Shown here one piece after another: positions 1-6,022 of a DNA stretch of 6,071 bases. Position 1 is the first letter of the stretch; each line of letters opens with the position of its first letter. The notes under the pieces are model-generated. The model was not told where the DNA came from, did no database searches, and saw only the letters and a program-made list of their open reading frames with translations. The DNA comes from an uncultured Oscillochloris sp. (GTDB lineage: Bacteria; Chloroflexota; Chloroflexia; Chloroflexales; Chloroflexaceae), in NCBI GenBank assembly GCA_903877345.1, contig CAIRDL010000655.1, positions 1 to 6,071 on the forward strand, given 5' to 3'. Both the position numbers and the translations under genes were made by a program.

Positions 1-7
1 ATCGTTC

Positions 8-919
8 ATGTCAAGCTCGCTCGCCATTCACACCGACCGCCTCACCAAGCGCTACGGCGAACGGGTCGCTGTGGACGCCCTCAGTCTCCAGGTGGCGTCC
101 GGCGAAGTCTTCGGTTTTCTGGGGCCGAATGGGGCCGGAAAAACCACCACCATCGCGATGCTGCTCGGTCTTGTGCAACCAACCGCCGGGCAGGCGACCG
201 TACTCGGCTACGATGTCGCCACGCATCCCAGGGCCGCTTTGGCCCGCGTGGGGGCGATGATCGAGGCTCCGGCTTTTTACCCGTACCTGAGTGGCTACGA
301 CAACTTGCGCGTGCTTTGTCGGGCGGGCGGGCTGCCCGAGCAACGCATCGCCGCAACACTCGCCACCGTGGAACTGACCGAGCGCGCCCGCGACAAGGTG
401 CGTAGCTATTCCCAAGGCATGAAACAGCGCCTGGGCCTCGCCGCCACGCTGCTCCCCGACCCGGCGCTTATCATTCTGGATGAGCCGACCAACGGCCTTG
501 ACCCGGCGGGTACGGCGGAGATGCGCGCCCTAATTCGCACCCTCGCGGCGGGCGGGCACACGATTTTTCTCTGTAGCCACCTGTTGCACGAGGTTGAGCA
601 GGTGTGCGAGCGGGTAGCTATTTTGAAGAGCGGTCAACTCATTGCTGAGGGCCGGGTGGCTGAATTGGTGAACCGGGGCCACGGGCTGCGTTTGCGCGTC
701 GAGGGCGATCCGTCCCAAGCCGCCGCGCTGGCCTCCGCCCTGAGTTGGGTGGCCGGGGTGCGCCGCGAGGGCGAGCTGCTGCTGATTGATGCGCCCGCCG
801 CCCGCGCCGCCGAACTGAACGCGCACCTCGCCCGCCACGGTGTGCGCGTCGCCGAACTGGGGCCGCAGACGAGTTCGCTCGAAGCCTTCTTCTTGGCGGT
901 TACTGGAGAGGAGCACTGA
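8..919 (+). CDS. ABC-2 type exporter ATP-binding protein (BcrA/LanF-like)
   Basis: This is the cytoplasmic ATPase of an ABC exporter, which hydrolyses ATP to power the permease encoded just downstream. At 303 residues it has the family's usual length. Visible motifs are Walker A GPNGAGKT (39-46), the signature YSQGMKQR (134-141, an SQG variant of LSGGQ), Walker B LIILDEP (154-160), the D-loop NGLDP (162-166) and switch His191 in LCSH. At the Q-loop position the sequence reads MIEAPAFYPYLSG (84-96), with Glu86 in place of Gln. That E-loop is known from bacitracin and lantibiotic immunity ATPases. A C-terminal accessory domain of about 90 residues follows residue 215. The ATG at 8 gives a normal N-terminus, but only seven upstream bases are visible, so the ribosome site and any earlier start cannot be judged. 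The family is secure; the substrate (peptide antibiotic, lipid or other) is inferred at best. Confidence 0.95.
   Translation: MSSSLAIHTDRLTKRYGERVAVDALSLQVASGEVFGFLGPNGAGKTTTIAMLLGLVQPTAGQATVLGYDVATHPRAALARVGAMIEAPAFYPYLSGYDNLRVLCRAGGLPEQRIAATLATVELTERARDKVRSYSQGMKQRLGLAATLLPDPALIILDEPTNGLDPAGTAEMRALIRTLAAGGHTIFLCSHLLHEVEQVCERVAILKSGQLIAEGRVAELVNRGHGLRLRVEGDPSQAAALASALSWVAGVRREGELLLIDAPAARAAELNAHLARHGVRVAELGPQTSSLEAFFLAVTGEEH
905..913 (+). promoter_or_regulatory. Ribosome binding site of the ABC permease
   Basis: GGAGAGGAG lies inside the last codons of the ATPase gene and ends 9 bases before the ATG at 923. It is a strong Shine-Dalgarno match that fixes the permease start. Because it sits within the upstream reading frame, it ties translation of the two genes together. 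Confidence 0.75.
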
Positions 920-922
920 GCC

Positions 923-1819
923 ATGTTCCGCAACCTCTTCGCCGCCGAATGGCTGAAATTGCGCCGCTGGCCGGTGGCGTGGGCGCTCTTAGGCGCGTTT
1001 TTGGGGTTGATGCTGTTGGCCTTGGCGCTATGGGCGCTGGTGTTGGCGCTCCATGCCGGCCTCATCGGCAGAAGTCGGCTCACCGCGCTGAATGCCGCCC
1101 AACTTGCGCAGATCGAACGGCAACTCAGCTTCCCCGGTATTTTTGGCACGGTACTCGGGCACATCAACGGCACGGGCGGGCTGTTCGCCATCTTCTTGGC
1201 CGCTGGTTCACTCGGCGGTGACTACAGTTGGGGGACTTTGCGTACCCTTTTGGTACGGGCACCGGCGCGTGGCACCTACCTGTTCGCCAAGCTCGCGGCC
1301 CTGCTGATGGGCTTGCTCGTGGCAACGCTGATCGCGCTGACGCTCGGCACGCTCGTCGCCCTCATCGCCAGTGCGTGGCTGCACCTGCCGTCGCAAATGA
1401 CCGTCGGCGCGTTGCTTGCGCTGCCGTTGGGCATCGGACGGGCGCTTTTCGTGATTTTGCCCTATCTCTTGGCGACGCTGGCGAGCGCCGCCTGGGGCCG
1501 TTCGGTGCTGGCCGGGGTCGGTGGCGGCATGATTTTCCTCGCCATTGATGTTGGGGCAGGTTCGTTCGGTTCACTCAGCCATCTGAACGACCTGACGCGG
1601 CTGTTGGTAAACCTCCTGCTCCAACCAAACATCAACACCTTGGTGATGGAAAACGCGGCGCTCTTCGGGCTAAACCAAGGCGTGCTAGTGAGTTCCCTCG
1701 ACCTCACGCAGCTCCCGTCACCGTTGCAAGCCACCGTGGTGATCAGCGTCTACGGGCTGCTCTTCGCCTACGGCGCGTGGCGTTCGCTGGTCAAGCGCGA
1801 CGTGACCGGCGCACCGTAG
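923..1819 (+). CDS. ABC-2 type exporter permease
   Basis: This is the membrane-spanning partner of the upstream ATPase, 298 residues long. A short cytoplasmic N-terminus (MFRNLFAAEWLKLRRWP) has the E-W-L-K-x-R pattern typical of ABC-2 permeases. About six hydrophobic segments follow, near residues 18-45, 84-99, 124-151, 160-185, 194-212 and 275-290. Between the second and third is GGDYSWGTLRTLL (98-110) followed by R112, R116 and K123, the conserved cytoplasmic coupling region of this permease group. The gene starts 3 bases after the ATPase stop, so the two form an operon and probably a homodimeric or 2+2 exporter. No periplasmic partner or second permease follows, unlike LanFEG systems with two permeases. 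The substrate cannot be read from the sequence. Confidence 0.9.
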   Translation: MFRNLFAAEWLKLRRWPVAWALLGAFLGLMLLALALWALVLALHAGLIGRSRLTALNAAQLAQIERQLSFPGIFGTVLGHINGTGGLFAIFLAAGSLGGDYSWGTLRTLLVRAPARGTYLFAKLAALLMGLLVATLIALTLGTLVALIASAWLHLPSQMTVGALLALPLGIGRALFVILPYLLATLASAAWGRSVLAGVGGGMIFLAIDVGAGSFGSLSHLNDLTRLLVNLLLQPNINTLVMENAALFGLNQGVLVSSLDLTQLPSPLQATVVISVYGLLFAYGAWRSLVKRDVTGAP

Positions 1820-1868
1820 GCCCAGCGCTCACCGGGACAACTCCGGCTGCTGATGCAGCGTACCCCAC

Positions 1869-1898
1869 TTGCAGCGCGGCGCAGTTCGCCGCGCGCAA
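1869..1898 (+). terminator. Hairpin terminator after the ABC operon
   Basis: The arms GCGCGGCG (1874-1881) and CGCCGCGC (1887-1894) pair perfectly around the 5-base loop CAGTT. TTGC (1869-1872) then pairs with GCAA (1895-1898) past one bulged A, giving 12 base pairs. The sequence after it (TCTTCT) is only weakly T-rich, so this is either a GC-type terminator or an mRNA-stabilising hairpin. It lies 50 bases after the permease stop and upstream of the next promoter, where a terminator is expected. Confidence 0.6.
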
Positions 1899-1954
1899 TC
1901 TTCTGCTATGCGGCGGCGGGCCTCACTTTATCTTTGCAGAAACCGTACAAGGGG

Positions 1955-1983
1955 TTGACAAGACGAGTTAGCTGTGATATATT
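1955..1983 (+). promoter_or_regulatory. Sigma-70-type promoter with extended -10 for the MFS gene
   Basis: A perfect -35 TTGACA (1955-1960) is followed by a 17-base spacer and the -10 TATATT (1978-1983), preceded by TG at 1975-1976, which makes an extended -10 (TGATATATT). The predicted start is near 1990, leaving a leader of about 35 bases. GTTGAC (1954-1959) and GTCAAC (1997-2002) form an inverted repeat flanking the promoter, and GTGT/ACAC (1988-1991, 2001-2004) a second small one. Either could be an operator, but the arms are too short to claim it. Confidence 0.7.
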
Positions 1984-2025
1984 TCCCGTGTAATTAGTCA
2001 ACACAAGCACCGAGGGTAATTCTTT

Positions 2026-3312
2026 ATGCACAAACAGCGTTCACCACTCATCTTCATCTTCCTCACCGTCTTGATTGATCTGCTCGGGGTCGGCATTGTC
2101 GTGCCGCTGTTGCCGTTTTACGTGAAGCTCATCGAGGCGTCCAGTCCGCTCTGGATCGTCGCCAACCACGCCCTCATCGTGGGTGCGCTGACCGCTTCGT
2201 TCGCGCTGTTCCAGTTCCTGTTTGCGCCGGTGCTCGGAGCCTTGTCCGACCGTTTTGGTCGCCGTCCGGTGCTGCTCACGAGCCTGTTGGGCACCGCCGT
2301 CGCCTATATCCTCTTCGGTCTCGCCGAACGCTTTATGCCCCTTGGCCCGGAAGCGGTGCTTGCGGTGCTGTTCATCGCCCGCACGGCTGCTGGCATTACT
2401 GGCGGAAGCGTCAGTACGGCCCAAGCCTATATCGCTGATGTGACGACACCCGAAAATCGTGCGCGTGGCTTGGGGATGCTTGGGGCCGCGTTTGGGCTTG
2501 GCTTTATGCTCGGCCCGGCCATTGGCGGGTTGCTGAGTACGATCAGTCTGAGCGCTCCGGCCTTTGCGGCGGCGGCGCTGACCTTGGCGAATGTGGTTTT
2601 TGGCTTTTTCAACCTGCCCGAGTCGTTGCCCGCCGACCGCCGCACGACGCGGCTCGCCAGCATCAATCCGTTGCGCCGCCTACAGGTCGTGGTGAGTCGC
2701 ACCGCCATCCGCCCGCTGCTGTTGGGCGTGCTGTTGCTCAATCTGGCCTTCTCGACGCTCCAAAGCAACTTTGCGGTCTTTAGCACGGTGCGTTTCGGCT
2801 ATGGCCCCACCCAAATCGCCATGATCTTCGCCTTCATTGGCCTGTTGGCGGTCGTGACGCAGGGCTTCTTGCTGCGTAGGTTGGTGCCCCGCTTCGGCGA
2901 GGCGCGGCTGGCCCTGACGGGGATGGCGCTCATGACGGGCGGGTTTGCCCTGATCACGGTCGTGCCTAGCGCGTGGCTGCTCTATCCCGCCCTTGGCCTG
3001 CTCGCCGTGGGGAGTAGTCTGGCGACTCCCAGCCTCACCAGTCTGATCTCGCGTCGGGTTTCGCCCCACGAACAGGGCGGCATCCTCGGCGGCACGCAGT
3101 CCCTCACCAGCCTGATGTTGGTCGTTGGCCCCCTGGTGGCCGGTCTGCTCTTCGACACGGTTGGCCCAACCGCCCCGTACGTGTCGAGCGCGATCCTGAT
3201 TATGGCTGCCGCCGGTGTGCTCTTCATCGCCCTGCGCTCCGAGTTTGCCCGTGGGCCAGTGGCTCCGCAGCCAACGTCTCTGCAAACGCCGGTTGGGGCT
3301 TTGGGTGATTAG
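2026..3312 (+). CDS. MFS efflux transporter, TetA/DHA1-like
   Basis: This is a 12-helix proton-coupled antiporter of the major facilitator superfamily, placed in the inner membrane and predicted to expel a drug or metabolite. Motif D1 is in helix 1 (LIDLLGVGIVVPLLP, 16-30, with Asp18). Motif A is GALSDRFGRRP (71-81), motif B Arg119 lies in RTAAGITGG, and the segment AQAYIADVTTPENRARGLG (132-150) is characteristic of the TetA-like group. Motif C reads GFMLGPAIGG (159-168). The C-terminal half repeats the motif-A-like loop as RRLVPRFG (284-291) and has SRRVSPHEQGGILGG (342-356) and GPLVAG (368-373). The length of 428 is normal. GAGG (2012-2015) lies 10 bases before the ATG and supports this start. 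No TetR/MarR regulator is adjacent. Tetracycline specificity is not shown by the sequence, because this family also includes pumps for many other compounds. Confidence 0.92.
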   Translation: MHKQRSPLIFIFLTVLIDLLGVGIVVPLLPFYVKLIEASSPLWIVANHALIVGALTASFALFQFLFAPVLGALSDRFGRRPVLLTSLLGTAVAYILFGLAERFMPLGPEAVLAVLFIARTAAGITGGSVSTAQAYIADVTTPENRARGLGMLGAAFGLGFMLGPAIGGLLSTISLSAPAFAAAALTLANVVFGFFNLPESLPADRRTTRLASINPLRRLQVVVSRTAIRPLLLGVLLLNLAFSTLQSNFAVFSTVRFGYGPTQIAMIFAFIGLLAVVTQGFLLRRLVPRFGEARLALTGMALMTGGFALITVVPSAWLLYPALGLLAVGSSLATPSLTSLISRRVSPHEQGGILGGTQSLTSLMLVVGPLVAGLLFDTVGPTAPYVSSAILIMAAAGVLFIALRSEFARGPVAPQPTSLQTPVGALGD

Positions 3313-3316
3313 GTGG

Positions 3317-3375
3317 GATCCGTGACTCGTGATCCGTGATCCGTCAGGATGCGGCCCGGTCTCACGGGTCACGGA
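3317..3375. repeat. GATCCGT-unit imperfect inverted repeat after the MFS gene
   Basis: GATCCGT occurs three times (3317-3323, 3331-3337, 3338-3344), the last two in tandem. The arm 3333-3344 pairs with 3364-3375 at 11 of 12 positions, and the exception becomes a G-U pair in RNA. The spacer is 19 bases. The repeat begins 5 bases after the MFS stop and can fold in the transcript, so it may serve as a terminator or 3' end stabiliser. The same motif recurs near the window end, so it looks like a dispersed repeat family. Confidence 0.65.
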
Positions 3376-3411
3376 AGCCTTGACTCCGCTTTACAATTTG
3401 GTTAGGATTGC
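3375..3411. repeat. Decayed half-copy of the foldback element
   Basis: This stretch matches the right half of the 104-bp element at 3499-3602 in the same orientation: GACTCC, a short T-rich spacer, ACAA, TG, then TAGGATTGC, in the same order and spacing with scattered mismatches. The outermost bases (CTATAC in the full copy) are changed here to CATTGT. No matching left half is seen, so this is probably an old remnant. Confidence 0.5.
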
Positions 3412-3498
3412 ATTGTGTCTCTACACCCTCATCTTGCCTCATCACAAAGACTGCGTATCCATTCCTTGTGGTCAATCTGAAAGCTCGTTGGCGTGCTA
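3412..3498. other. Non-coding spacer with no recognisable feature
   Basis: This stretch has visibly lower GC than its surroundings, lying between the decayed repeat and the foldback element. I see no start with a ribosome site, no strong hairpin and no RNA gene. A minus-strand reading frame crosses it but also runs through both repeats, so it is not credited. With the repeats on each side it makes up the gene-free gap 3313-3648. Confidence 0.4.
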
Positions 3499-3602
3499 GT
3501 ATAGCCATCCAATTGAGGTTGTCGCGTGGAGTCGAGGCTTTAGCCAGATAGAGCCGCCTAAAGGCTCGACTCCTTTTCACAACCTGTGTAGGATTGCTAT
3601 AC
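3499..3602. mobile_element. 104-bp foldback MITE-like element
   Basis: The whole 104 bp is one imperfect palindrome centred at 3550/3551. The ends GTATAGCCATCC (3499-3510) and GGATTGCTATAC (3591-3602) match at 11 of 12 positions. The full outer arms (3499-3522, 3579-3602) pair at 19 of 24. The inner arms GGAGTCGAG (3528-3536) and CTCGACTCC (3565-3573) pair perfectly, and 3538-3543 pairs with 3558-3563. It encodes nothing. The size, terminal inverted repeats, absence of coding content and a decayed relative nearby fit a MITE mobilised in trans. TA lies at both tips (3500-3501, 3600-3601), as expected for a TA-targeting transposase of IS630/Tc1 type, but that link is inference. The alternative is a dispersed structural repeat that does not move. 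Confidence 0.65.
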
Positions 3603-3603
3603 G
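3576..3603 (+). promoter_or_regulatory. Possible outward promoter at the right end of the foldback element
   Basis: TTCACA (3576-3581, five of six to TTGACA) is followed by a 16-base spacer and TATACG (3598-3603, four of six) preceded by TG at 3595-3596, giving an extended -10. A start near 3610 would leave a leader of about 40 bases before the small gene at 3649. It is the best candidate for the last operon, but the -10 is weak. Confidence 0.35.
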
Positions 3604-3616
3604 GGGCTAAAGCCCC
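3603..3616. repeat. GGGGCTAAAGCCCC palindrome
   Basis: This has six-base arms around a two-base centre and directly abuts the right end of the foldback element. Its core GGCTAAAGCC also occurs inverted inside that element as GGCTTTAGCC (3536-3545), with a variant GCCTAAAGGC at 3555-3564. It lies in the leader region of the small gene at 3649. Confidence 0.5.
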
Positions 3617-3648
3617 TACTACAAGCCGTCAAACTGAGAGCCAAAACG

Positions 3649-3858
3649 TTGCCTAACCCCCCCGAACCAAGCCCCCCTGAGACGCGAGATGAACGCCTGA
3701 ACCTTGCCCTGCGCCGCGTGGTACTGCTCCGCGAGACGGGGCCGAAGAGCGCCGCATGGCAGCGCGCCCGTGTCGCCACGATGTGGCGCTTGCATCGTCT
3801 GCTTGAGGCTGAACGGCAGCCCACGAACGACCCGCACCCGGAAGCTTTGCCGCAATGA
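3649..3858 (+). CDS. Small basic protein of unknown function, coupled to the next gene
   Basis: This is a 69-codon ORF with a TTG start. It has no recognised domain. A proline-rich start (PNPPEPSPPE) leads into a basic, probably helical segment from about residue 13 to 56 with many Arg and Leu. No signal peptide, membrane segment or metal-binding motif is present. Evidence for expression: the stop overlaps the next start as ATGA (3855-3858), codon third positions are GC-rich like the neighbours, and GAGAG (3636-3640) lies 8 bases upstream of the TTG as a weak ribosome site. It could be an accessory or partner of the sigma-like protein downstream, by position only. Alternatives are that the real start is the in-frame GTG at 3718 or that it is a leader peptide allowing translational coupling. 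Confidence 0.5.
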   Translation: MPNPPEPSPPETRDERLNLALRRVVLLRETGPKSAAWQRARVATMWRLHRLLEAERQPTNDPHPEALPQ

Positions 3859-5960
3859 CGTTGCCTTCAGCATCGTTGGCGCAGCGCCTCGCAGCTTCTG
3901 GCGATAGCCTCTACCGTGTTGCCCTGTTGGTCACGGGCGAAGAGCGCCAGGCGGCGGCACTGCTGCGCATGCTTGACCTCACGCCGTCGCCTCCCGCCAC
4001 CTGCCTCGATGAGCCGACACTCTTCGCCCGCCTCGTCGCTGCTGCCCGCCGCCAAGCGGAGCGTGCGACGGCCCGAGGCTGGATGCGCCGCCCGCTCATC
4101 GTGCGAACGAACCGCTTTGCACCGTTCGCCTTCCACCGACTTGCCCTCGACCAACGCTTGGCCCTGGGCTGCCACCTGCTGCTCGGCTACGCTGGGCCAC
4201 ACCTCGCCAACCTGCTTGGCAGCGACGAACGTGCCGCCAACGCTACGCTGATTGCGGGCGTGCAGGCGCTTGGGCCTGCGGCTGGCCTTGTGTTGCCCGA
4301 CCAAGTCAGTGGCGAGGCGTGCGCCGGGGTGCGTGACGCCCTCGTGGATTCCGCCGCCGCAGGGAGGCAACGCGCTACGGTGCGCGCTCACCTCGCCACA
4401 TGTGCGCCGTGTCGGGCCTTCGACCAAGCGTGGGGCCACATCCTGCCCTCGGTTGAGGCTACCCTACGGGCGGCTTTGCGTGAGACCACGTTGCCCCCGG
4501 TCTTGCGGGCGCAGCTTTTGGCTCACGCTGATCAGCAGGGCCGCCGCCCGCGTACCGTGCCCTGGCACCTTCTACGGGTAGCCCTGGCACCGCTGGTTGT
4601 GCTGGTGCTGATTGCGGTGCTGGTGCTCCCCGGTTTTATGCGCGAGCCGGTCAGGGTGGTTGAACGTGCGCCAAGGGCCACCCTTGATGGGCAAGCACTT
4701 ATCGCCAGGGCCATCACCCGCCAGACGACCCCGCCCGACCAGCGCGGCGTCTGGTACGGGCGTTACGAGACGCTTTGGTTTTTTAAGGCGGCGGTGTATG
4801 CGCCGCTACGCGCCGAAGTTTGGCTTGATCCTCGCACGCCCGCCCGTCACCGACTCCAACTTGTCCACCGTGACGGCGGCGCACCCTATGAACTGCAAAT
4901 CGGCGACGGCACGAACCGGCTGACCTACGCCCTTGACACCGCCTACGCGCCTGCGCTCTATGGAGCCATGCCTACGGTGGCACGCATCGAACAACCCGCC
5001 CTCGTGAGTCAGCAACTTGATCCGGCGGGGCAAGTGCAGGCGCGCAATGAGCGGATGCAGACTGGCCCATGGGCGCTGCCTCTGGCGTACCTGCGCCAAG
5101 CCCAGCAGACCCCGAGCCTGCGCTTCCTTGGGCAACAGCAAGCGGGCGAACGGGTCGTGCAACTCCTGAGTTTTGTCGGCGTCAGCCCGTTGGATGCGCC
5201 CGCCGACGCCCCCGACCGCGTAACGGTGCTGCTGACCCTCGATAGCGAAGACGGTCTGCTGCGAAGCGCGACAGAATTTCGCGGCGCAGCAGGTAGCGAA
5301 CAGACCAGTCGCGTCACTTGGCGCTTGGTTGAAGAGCGCTGGCTTACGGAGGATGCGTCGTTACAGGCGGCGTTCGCGGTGGCCCAAGCGTGGACGGGCA
5401 TCGGCGATTTTGCGCGGGTGCCGATCACCGTGGGGGCCGACCCCGCACTGCCCCTGATCGCACGCACGGCCCTGGGCGACCCGGAGCGACTCCTTGCCCG
5501 TACCCTTAATCCGACCTGGCTGCCTGCCCGCCCGCCCATCGGCGTCACGAAAGCGCTGTTGGTGTGGAACCGTCTGGGCTACCACGGCAACGGCATGCCG
5601 GAGGCTCTGATCTACTGGGGCGAAGGGCGGCGGCTTATCTTCGCCTTCAACCGTGGGCAACGTCTGGAAGGTGAACGGCTAAGCATTGGGGCGTATCGGG
5701 TCACGCTGCACCCGAGTCCCGGCCAACACTACACCGTGGCTTTGAACCGCCCGTCTGCTACACCATCGCCCGAACGGCACACGACCCTCGATCCAAGCGC
5801 GCAAGTGGTACTTGACGCCTACGGGTTCACCCGTGCCGAACTGTTAGCGCTGTTGGCGACGCTGCAACCCTTTGACCAGGCCAGTCTGACGGTGCAGACA
5901 GCGCTGTTTGTTGAGCCGGATCAAGCCGAGCATGCGGGGCGAGTGCGAGCTACACCCTAA
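3855..5960 (+). CDS. Predicted sigma-like / zinc anti-sigma fusion membrane protein
   Basis: This is a 701-residue multi-domain protein. Residues 18-76 resemble ECF sigma region 2 (SLYRVALLVTGEERQAAALL, then LFARLVAAARRQAERA). Residues 96-139 resemble region 4 (LALDQRLALGCHLLL, then HLANLLGSDERAANATL). Residues 154-193 hold a full zinc anti-sigma motif: Cys156, then His179-x3-Cys183-x2-Cys186 in RAHLATCAPCRAF. One transmembrane helix spans about 240-261, so the N-terminus should be cytoplasmic and 263-701 outside. The outer part has beta-rich stretches (W300, then AEVWLDPRTPARHRLQLV, 320-337) recalling LolA/RseB-like folds. Its end has TWLPARPP (from 554) and YGFTRAELLALLATL (656-670), recalling DUF4367-type sensors. 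The sigma part has lost the conserved acidic region 2.2 residues. The ZAS motif and membrane helix are seen directly; sigma ancestry and the outer fold are inferred. Probable role: transmembrane control of transcription. The start at 3855 is favoured by the ATGA overlap. Confidence 0.75.
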   Translation: MTLPSASLAQRLAASGDSLYRVALLVTGEERQAAALLRMLDLTPSPPATCLDEPTLFARLVAAARRQAERATARGWMRRPLIVRTNRFAPFAFHRLALDQRLALGCHLLLGYAGPHLANLLGSDERAANATLIAGVQALGPAAGLVLPDQVSGEACAGVRDALVDSAAAGRQRATVRAHLATCAPCRAFDQAWGHILPSVEATLRAALRETTLPPVLRAQLLAHADQQGRRPRTVPWHLLRVALAPLVVLVLIAVLVLPGFMREPVRVVERAPRATLDGQALIARAITRQTTPPDQRGVWYGRYETLWFFKAAVYAPLRAEVWLDPRTPARHRLQLVHRDGGAPYELQIGDGTNRLTYALDTAYAPALYGAMPTVARIEQPALVSQQLDPAGQVQARNERMQTGPWALPLAYLRQAQQTPSLRFLGQQQAGERVVQLLSFVGVSPLDAPADAPDRVTVLLTLDSEDGLLRSATEFRGAAGSEQTSRVTWRLVEERWLTEDASLQAAFAVAQAWTGIGDFARVPITVGADPALPLIARTALGDPERLLARTLNPTWLPARPPIGVTKALLVWNRLGYHGNGMPEALIYWGEGRRLIFAFNRGQRLEGERLSIGAYRVTLHPSPGQHYTVALNRPSATPSPERHTTLDPSAQVVLDAYGFTRAELLALLATLQPFDQASLTVQTALFVEPDQAEHAGRVRATP

Positions 5961-5961
5961 T

Positions 5962-5975
5962 GCAGATTGCAGATT
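5962..5975. repeat. Tandem GCAGATT duplication
   Basis: Two adjacent copies of GCAGATT lie directly after the stop of the 701-residue gene. The duplication is too short to assign a role. Confidence 0.4.
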
Positions 5976-6022
5976 TAGGGAAGCGGAAAAATGAAAACGT
6001 CTCGTCACCGCTTGACCCGTGC

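Noticed and set aside
634..1191. 185-codon minus-strand ORF across the ABC gene junction
   Set aside because: It is antisense to two secure genes. The translation is Ser/Ala/Arg-rich with no domain, as expected for an antisense frame of GC-rich coding DNA.
1777..1971. 64-codon plus-strand ORF past the permease end
   Set aside because: It begins inside the permease gene in another frame, crosses the terminator hairpin and ends in the MFS promoter region.
2026..3312. Naming the MFS gene tetA
   Set aside because: The motifs fit the TetA/DHA1 group, but substrate specificity cannot be read from them and no tetR-like partner is adjacent.
2680..3372. 230-codon minus-strand ORF opposite the MFS gene
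   Set aside because: It is extremely rich in Gln, Arg, Gly and His with no motif. It starts in the repeat after the MFS gene and is a shadow of it.
3362..3580. 72-codon minus-strand ORF in the intergenic gap
   Set aside because: It runs through both copies of the mobile repeat, so its sequence is set by repeat DNA. It has no recognised domain or convincing ribosome site.
3313..3648. Possible CRISPR or tandem array in the repeat-rich gap
   Set aside because: The repeats are few, differ in type and are not regularly spaced. They are palindromic dispersed elements, not repeat-spacer units.
3867..4439. 190-codon minus-strand ORF opposite the fusion gene
   Set aside because: It lies antisense to the sigma-like and zinc-motif region, which has clear protein motifs on the plus strand. 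No domain is visible.
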